Below, piece by piece: positions 33,355-37,171 of a DNA stretch of 37,171 bases. Every line of letters starts with the position of its first letter. Position 1 is the first letter of the stretch. The translations under genes and the position numbers were made by a program. Source of the DNA: Bradyrhizobium sp. ARR65 (GTDB lineage: Bacteria; Pseudomonadota; Alphaproteobacteria; Rhizobiales; Xanthobacteraceae); NCBI RefSeq assembly GCF_000472385.1, contig NZ_AWZU01000058.1, positions 1-37,171 of the forward strand, given 5' to 3'. The notes under the pieces were generated by a model that saw nothing but the letters and a program-made list of their open reading frames with translations, did not search any database and was not told where the DNA came from.

Positions 33355-33440
33355 CGGCGAAAATCAGGCGCTAGCGGATCTCTTTTTGCGACCGGCTTGG
33401 CGGATAGTGGGAAGGAATTGGGTTAGCGGCGGGGAAGATA

Positions 33441-34907
33441 ATGTTTTTTCGAGAGATTACGGAGGCGCGGCGCGACGAGTTCGTTAGCAAGGGAGTTAAG
33501 GCGCGATATTTTTTCCCGCATCGCCTGTACTATCTCCCCAAATGCGGACCCGATGGTTTCGTATCAGCCGAACGACTGTTTCCGGACGCTGTCCCCAATC
33601 AGCTTTGGCAAGTCGTTCTCTACGCCGCACCAACTGCCATCGCGGACTTGCCGCCCGAGTTGTTCTTTGATGATGATGTTATCTGGCATCAGCAGCACTT
33701 GGGCAGAGCTGGGCTTGTTGCAACTGCAAACCTTGTGCTCCGCGGCGACACGCTCTACACCAACAATCACCTTTCGGATTTAGTACAGCGTATCTCACGG
33801 CGGCGCGAACTCAAAACCCGGATCGAGAATCGGTTCAAGGGATGGAACCACATGCTGCTCAACGGCATTCTGAATTTTGCCGTCGAGCGCAATTTGAAGC
33901 GTATCTTGACGCCGACGGCGGAGCTCGTCATCTCGATGACGGACCCCAAGCGGCGACAAGCCATCAATCGTGAGCTCTTCGACCGCATCTATGACCATCA
34001 TGTATGCGCGTATTTTGGAGCAGCGCGCGCGGGTCTATGGTGGGTTGTTGATGTATCTCAACATCGAGATCGGCTGGTTGAGCCTGTAAAAAACCAAGCG
34101 GGCAGCACAATCAAGGCAAGGACGATCTGCATCTATCATGACGTGGAAAGAGGGATCGGTCATGCGGGCATTGACCAGAAACTCGAAGCGTACGCAAACA
34201 CAAACGCGGCGCAGGCGCTCGAGGAGATGCTTTCTGTCGAACGCCGAGTCGGTATTCGTACCACGTATAATGTCGTTGGTTTATTTCTGCCGGATGTCCG
34301 GGCAAGCATAGCCCGGGATGGTCATTGCATTGCTTTTCACTCGTTTGACCATCGCGCCGGAGCGGGCGCTGCACATCGGTTTGAACAGTTCTTGGCGACT
34401 CGCGTGCTCGGTGGGAGGCGCCGGTACGCGCGCGTGATGCGAAAGGCAATGCGTCGGCTTCTGCCTGCACCCCTGCGAGGGGCAGTACCACAACTCGAAG
34501 CATGCCGACGCATAGATTACCGCATCAAAGGATATCACCCTTGCCAATCCGCACTCACCCCTGAATTGATAGACGCCAATTTGTGCTATTACAATTTTGA
34601 ATGGCTGGCGATTCCGGCGGAGCGGATCGGCAGCCAAACGCCTCATGTAGAAAACCGCGTTGTAAAAATGCCGGTACAGTTTGATGATTTTGGCTTGTAC
34701 TATTATGGAGTTAAATACCAAAATTGGGAACAGCGTGCGCTAAAGACGATTGAGGAAAATGAATTGGTTATCTTTGGCTTGCAGGACTGTTATTCCCAAT
34801 ACTGGCTGCCCGGGTATTCCAGGATGCTCGAACGCATCTGCCAATGGGGAACCTTCAAGACATTGGACCAACTTGCGGCAGAGACGTTCTTGGCGAGCGC
34901 GGAATAG
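33441..34907 (+). CDS. Two-part protein with C-terminal polysaccharide-deacetylase-like fold
   Basis: A 488-residue protein. Residues 1 to about 220 start with MFFREITEARRDEFVSKGVK and RYFFPHRLYYLP and contain NHMLLNGILNFAVERNLKRI; I do not recognise this domain. From about 225 the pattern is that of a NodB-type deacetylase: TICIYHDVERGIGH (metal Asp region), RRVGIRTTYNVVGLFLPDV, then HCIAFHSFDHR with an H-F-D-H arrangement like the CE4 H-x-x-x-H motif, and later DYRIKGYHPCQSALT and QFDDFGLYYY. The usual catalytic TFDDG is reduced to IYHDVE, so activity is uncertain. GGGGAAG before ATG 33441 supports the start. It pairs with the toroid gene upstream; both probably act on a polysaccharide. Confidence 0.65.
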   Translation: MFFREITEARRDEFVSKGVKARYFFPHRLYYLPKCGPDGFVSAERLFPDAVPNQLWQVVLYAAPTAIADLPPELFFDDDVIWHQQHLGRAGLVATANLVLRGDTLYTNNHLSDLVQRISRRRELKTRIENRFKGWNHMLLNGILNFAVERNLKRILTPTAELVISMTDPKRRQAINRELFDRIYDHHVCAYFGAARAGLWWVVDVSQHRDRLVEPVKNQAGSTIKARTICIYHDVERGIGHAGIDQKLEAYANTNAAQALEEMLSVERRVGIRTTYNVVGLFLPDVRASIARDGHCIAFHSFDHRAGAGAAHRFEQFLATRVLGGRRRYARVMRKAMRRLLPAPLRGAVPQLEACRRIDYRIKGYHPCQSALTPELIDANLCYYNFEWLAIPAERIGSQTPHVENRVVKMPVQFDDFGLYYYGVKYQNWEQRALKTIEENELVIFGLQDCYSQYWLPGYSRMLERICQWGTFKTLDQLAAETFLASAE

Positions 34908-35033
34908 ATAGCCAGTATCGCACCTAGTATCCTGCCCGCCTACCAAACACCTCAGCTGTGCTTTTTTTCGTACGTAAAAGACGCTTTGAATACCGATAAA
35001 AATCAAAGTGAGCAAGCGGACGCCGATGCGCGT

Positions 35034-35285
35034 CTACCAGGAGCTGAGCGTGCCGGCATCGATTTTGTCGGTCTTTACGTGAGCCTGGGCGATCGTCTTC
35101 ACCGGCAAAGGATTGGCGATAATCTCCCGCGCCACGAATGGCGCCAGAACTCGCGACACCGGCATGCTGTTGGCGGTCGCTTCGAACACCACCTCATCGC
35201 TGGCCGGCAGGGTCTTGCCAAACCCCTCCAGCGCAGTCCGCGTCATATCGATGCGGCCCGCATGTCGAACCGGCGAACTCGGTGC
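35034..35285 (-). pseudogene. IS110-family transposase, internal fragment
   Basis: On the minus strand the frame reads ALEGFGKTLPASDEVVFEAT, SMPVSRVLAPFVAREIIANP and KTIAQAHVKTDKIDAGTL, the DEDD region of an IS110 transposase around the Glu and the K-T-D-K-x-D-A motif. It stops at 35034, where relatives continue for about 250 residues, and its start is fused to the IS30 fragment. It is a different IS110 subtype from the copy at 6078. Confidence 0.85.
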
Positions 35286-35890
35286 CGTTCTGCCGCAGGC
35301 CTTGTGGCAAGGCGGCGAACAGCCACGACATGCCGGGCGACCCCGCGGGTAACCTTGCTGGCGAGACGGATGCGAAGCAGCAGACGCGAGGTGCGCTCAT
35401 GTACGGTCGGGACCGCTGGCCGTATTTGAAGAACATCATCAGGTCGGCTTCCCAATGGCCCGGGATGCTGCGATCGGCGACCTCGATCGGCCGATTTTCC
35501 AGCGAAACACGGCCTTCGATGAAGCTTGCTGGGTCGGCCGCCTGTCTTGGGGCGGAGGCCACGCTTGCTCTTGCCGCGTGGCAGGTGGTGCCGCCAGCTG
35601 AACTCGCCGGTGCGCCTGATCTGGGCATAGATGAAGCTGTAGATGGTTTCATAGGAGATCACTTTACGACCGTGCTCGCCGGCGAGCCGGCCTGCGACCT
35701 GTTCGGGAGACCAGCCGCGGCTAGGCGCTCCATCACCGCGCGACCAGGTCGTGCTCCCGTGTGAGGCGTACGCCCGACCAGCGCCGCGCTCGCATCTTTT
35801 GCTGGGCATCGCTCGGCCTATAACCGACCGTCGCGCACCGGTTGCGCTTCAACTCTCGAGAGATCGGTGATGACGGATGGCAACACCTCC
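35286..35890 (-). pseudogene. IS30-family transposase, decayed
   Basis: Minus-strand pieces match IS30 transposase. SRELKRNRCATVGYRPSDAQ (about 35790-35870) is the HTH region. GWSPEQVAGRLAGEHGRKVI, YETIYSFIYAQIRRT and LPRGKSKRG (about 35560-35730) lie before the catalytic core. In another frame, SFIEGRVSLENRPIEVADR and GHWEADLMMF (about 35430-35530) hold the first catalytic Asp, and ALPQGLRQNGTEFA (about 35280-35330) resembles the DNGTEF motif but has lost several residues including the Asp. The C-terminal third is missing where the IS110 fragment begins. Confidence 0.88.
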
Positions 35891-35904
35891 ACCTGGAGGT
35901 GTTG
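35881..35904. repeat. Perfect 11-bp inverted repeat with a 2-bp centre
   Basis: CAACACCTCCA and TGGAGGTGTTG flank CC, a perfect near-palindrome at the upstream edge of the IS30 remnant. It interrupts the N-terminal coding match of the transposase. IS30-type elements favour palindromic targets, and short palindromes may also act as operators. Function unknown. Confidence 0.7.
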
Positions 35905-36342
35905 CACTTCGTTTGTGAACTCAGGCCTCCCGAAAGTTCGGTGCACGCCGATGCCAATCACTCATCGCATTCGCACCTCCTGCCAGAGACATGACAGGAG
36001 CTGCGGGCGACACGACAACTACCGATTCGCGCCCTCAGCGCAACCGGGCGAGTCGAAGCCCCAACGACCGCGCGTCAAACGAAGACGATCATGCGCTCTG
36101 CCCGGGACATTCTGCGCCGTACGTGCGGCGCGCCTTGCCTCCATAAGCATGCGCAGAAGTCACATTTTGAAATTTTTTTTGCCATACTTCCTAACTAACC
36201 AACCGACCAGCAGTTGGGGGGCAAAGTTTCCACATACCCACTGCTTTGAAATGTGCGTGCCGGCGCCAGGCCGCGCGCATGCAGTATGTCGTGCGTCTTT
36301 ATGATGCGCGACAGCGTCTTCAACTTTCAAAAGGATGACTGA
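35905..36342. promoter_or_regulatory. Upstream region of lyase 3
   Basis: About 440 bases without a credible gene. An AT-rich part at 36165-36200, with a run of eight T beginning near 36173, and AAAGGATG ahead of ATG 36343 make this the likely promoter and leader of lyase 3. No precise promoter could be assigned. Confidence 0.45.
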
Positions 36343-37171
36343 ATGGCTACTACACAGCCGAACATCACCTCGTTCTCGAGTGCAAATGGCGCAACGGTAA
36401 CAGTTGATGGGATGAACGCGCAGGTCGAAAACGCAAGCCGAAGCTATAGCCTAACAGAACCTGATAGCAACACGCTGAGGTTCGAGGTTCAGTCGGGGGA
36501 CGCGTGGCCCAATGACGTCCGGAACGGCAACACGTCCGAACGGTCTGAGATCGACATGATTCCAACCTATTCACCAAATACTCAGATCAACGTGTCCTAC
36601 GGTTTTACCCTGGAGCCCGGAGCGGCAAATACCGCGTCGTGGATGGTGCTCGGTCAGATTCACAACACTATCCTCGGCGGTTCACCTCCAGTCGCCGTCG
36701 CCATGTACGGCGAGCATATGGTCGTCATCGCGCGTGGCCCCTCCGGTGCGGAGAACGACGTCTATACGGACCCGAACCCCATTCAGCGGGGTCATCAATA
36801 CCAAATGAATATGCAGGTTGACTTTGGCAGTAACGGAAACGGAACTCTCAAGGTCTGGCGCGATGGGGTTGAGATCGTGAATTACTCCGGTCCGCTCGGA
36901 AGTGGGACGAGCAACGAGAGTTATTATTGGAAGGAAGGCGTCTACCGTGCGCCGGCCACCGAAACGGTTGCGGCGGACTATAGCAACCTGCAAATCACGA
37001 CCGGGCCGGCAGCGGCGCCCATAAGCGGCACGACGACGTCCTCTTCGGGCGGCACATCGTCGGGTGGCACCTCCTCGTCCGACCCGACATCGGGCGGGGC
37101 CAGCGTGACCACGCCGACCGGCACCACCTCGTCGGGGACCACCACCGGCTCCGCCGCGACATCGTCGGGCA
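36343..37171 (+). CDS. Heparin-lyase-I-like polysaccharide lyase (lyase 3), runs off the window
   Basis: At least 276 residues, 3' end outside the window. From MATTQPNITSFSSANGATVT it follows lyase 1 closely: NTLRFEVQSGDAWPND, TSERSEIDM, WMVLGQIHNT, AVAMYGEHMVVIARG, LKVWRDGVEIVNYSG and YYWKEGVYRAPATE. After the jelly-roll domain (about 1-225) comes a low-complexity tail of Ser, Thr and Gly (SSSGGTSSGGTSSSDPTSGG and similar), which looks like a linker to a further domain. There is no N-terminal signal peptide, unlike lyase 1 and lyase 2, so type I secretion with C-terminal repeats is possible, as for rhizobial glycanases. AAGGA about nine bases upstream supports ATG 36343. Probably cuts a uronic-acid polymer outside the cell. 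Confidence 0.8.
   Translation, partial: MATTQPNITSFSSANGATVTVDGMNAQVENASRSYSLTEPDSNTLRFEVQSGDAWPNDVRNGNTSERSEIDMIPTYSPNTQINVSYGFTLEPGAANTASWMVLGQIHNTILGGSPPVAVAMYGEHMVVIARGPSGAENDVYTDPNPIQRGHQYQMNMQVDFGSNGNGTLKVWRDGVEIVNYSGPLGSGTSNESYYWKEGVYRAPATETVAADYSNLQITTGPAAAPISGTTTSSSGGTSSGGTSSSDPTSGGASVTTPTGTTSSGTTTGSAATSSG

Noticed and set aside
1..37171. CRISPR arrays, tRNA or rRNA genes
   Set aside because: No regularly spaced short repeats and no tRNA- or rRNA-like sequence were seen on either strand by eye.

Overview
The window looks like an accessory region of an alphaproteobacterial genome, most likely Bradyrhizobium or a close rhizobial relative. This is inferred from the high-GC codon style, the ExoF/ExoP-type export proteins, and the IS630, IS3, IS110, IS66, ISNCY, IS5 and IS30 remnants typical of rhizobial genomic islands. 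No rRNA, tRNA or CRISPR array was seen.

Layout. Bases 1-7700 hold mobile DNA and regulators: the tail of one IS630-type element, a complete second IS630 element (174-1323), two divergent LuxR-type response regulators (1698-2345 minus and 2851-3771 plus, the second with a degenerate receiver), a decayed IS3 element (3789-5028), a small VanZ-like membrane protein (5474-5881) and a frameshifted IS110 element. Bases 7955-28431 carry the core polysaccharide locus: a priming sugar-phosphate transferase (7955-9451), an IS66/ISNCY graveyard, a truncated flavoprotein, two tandem CE4 deacetylases (11723-13782), and then a long series on the minus strand. That series consists of lyase 1, wecC, wecB, wecG, lyase 2, a GT4 glycosyltransferase, a Wzx flippase, a Wzy-type polymerase, a second GT4 and a Wzc/ExoP co-polymerase kinase. 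Bases 28432-37171 lie on the plus strand: ExoF, a dead AAC(3)-type acetyltransferase, a dead IS5, an alpha/alpha-toroid protein, a two-part deacetylase-fold protein, dead IS110 and IS30 pieces, and the start of a third lyase that runs off the window.

How the genes work together. WecB epimerises UDP-GlcNAc to UDP-ManNAc, WecC oxidises it to UDP-ManNAcA, and WecG-type and GT4 transferases would add sugars to a lipid-linked primer made by the 7955 transferase. Wzx flips the unit, the O-antigen-ligase-family protein polymerises it, and the Wzc/ExoP and ExoF proteins control length and export. This is a complete Wzx/Wzy-type pathway for an exopolysaccharide or capsule that probably contains ManNAcA. 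Deacetylases and three heparin-lyase-I-like lyases with different targeting would modify and trim the polymer. The core enzymes look intact, while many accessory copies are decayed: a third deacetylase, a second priming transferase, Gfo/Idh, AAC(3), GST and the flavoprotein. This suggests a locus assembled from duplicated or merged polysaccharide clusters and then pruned.
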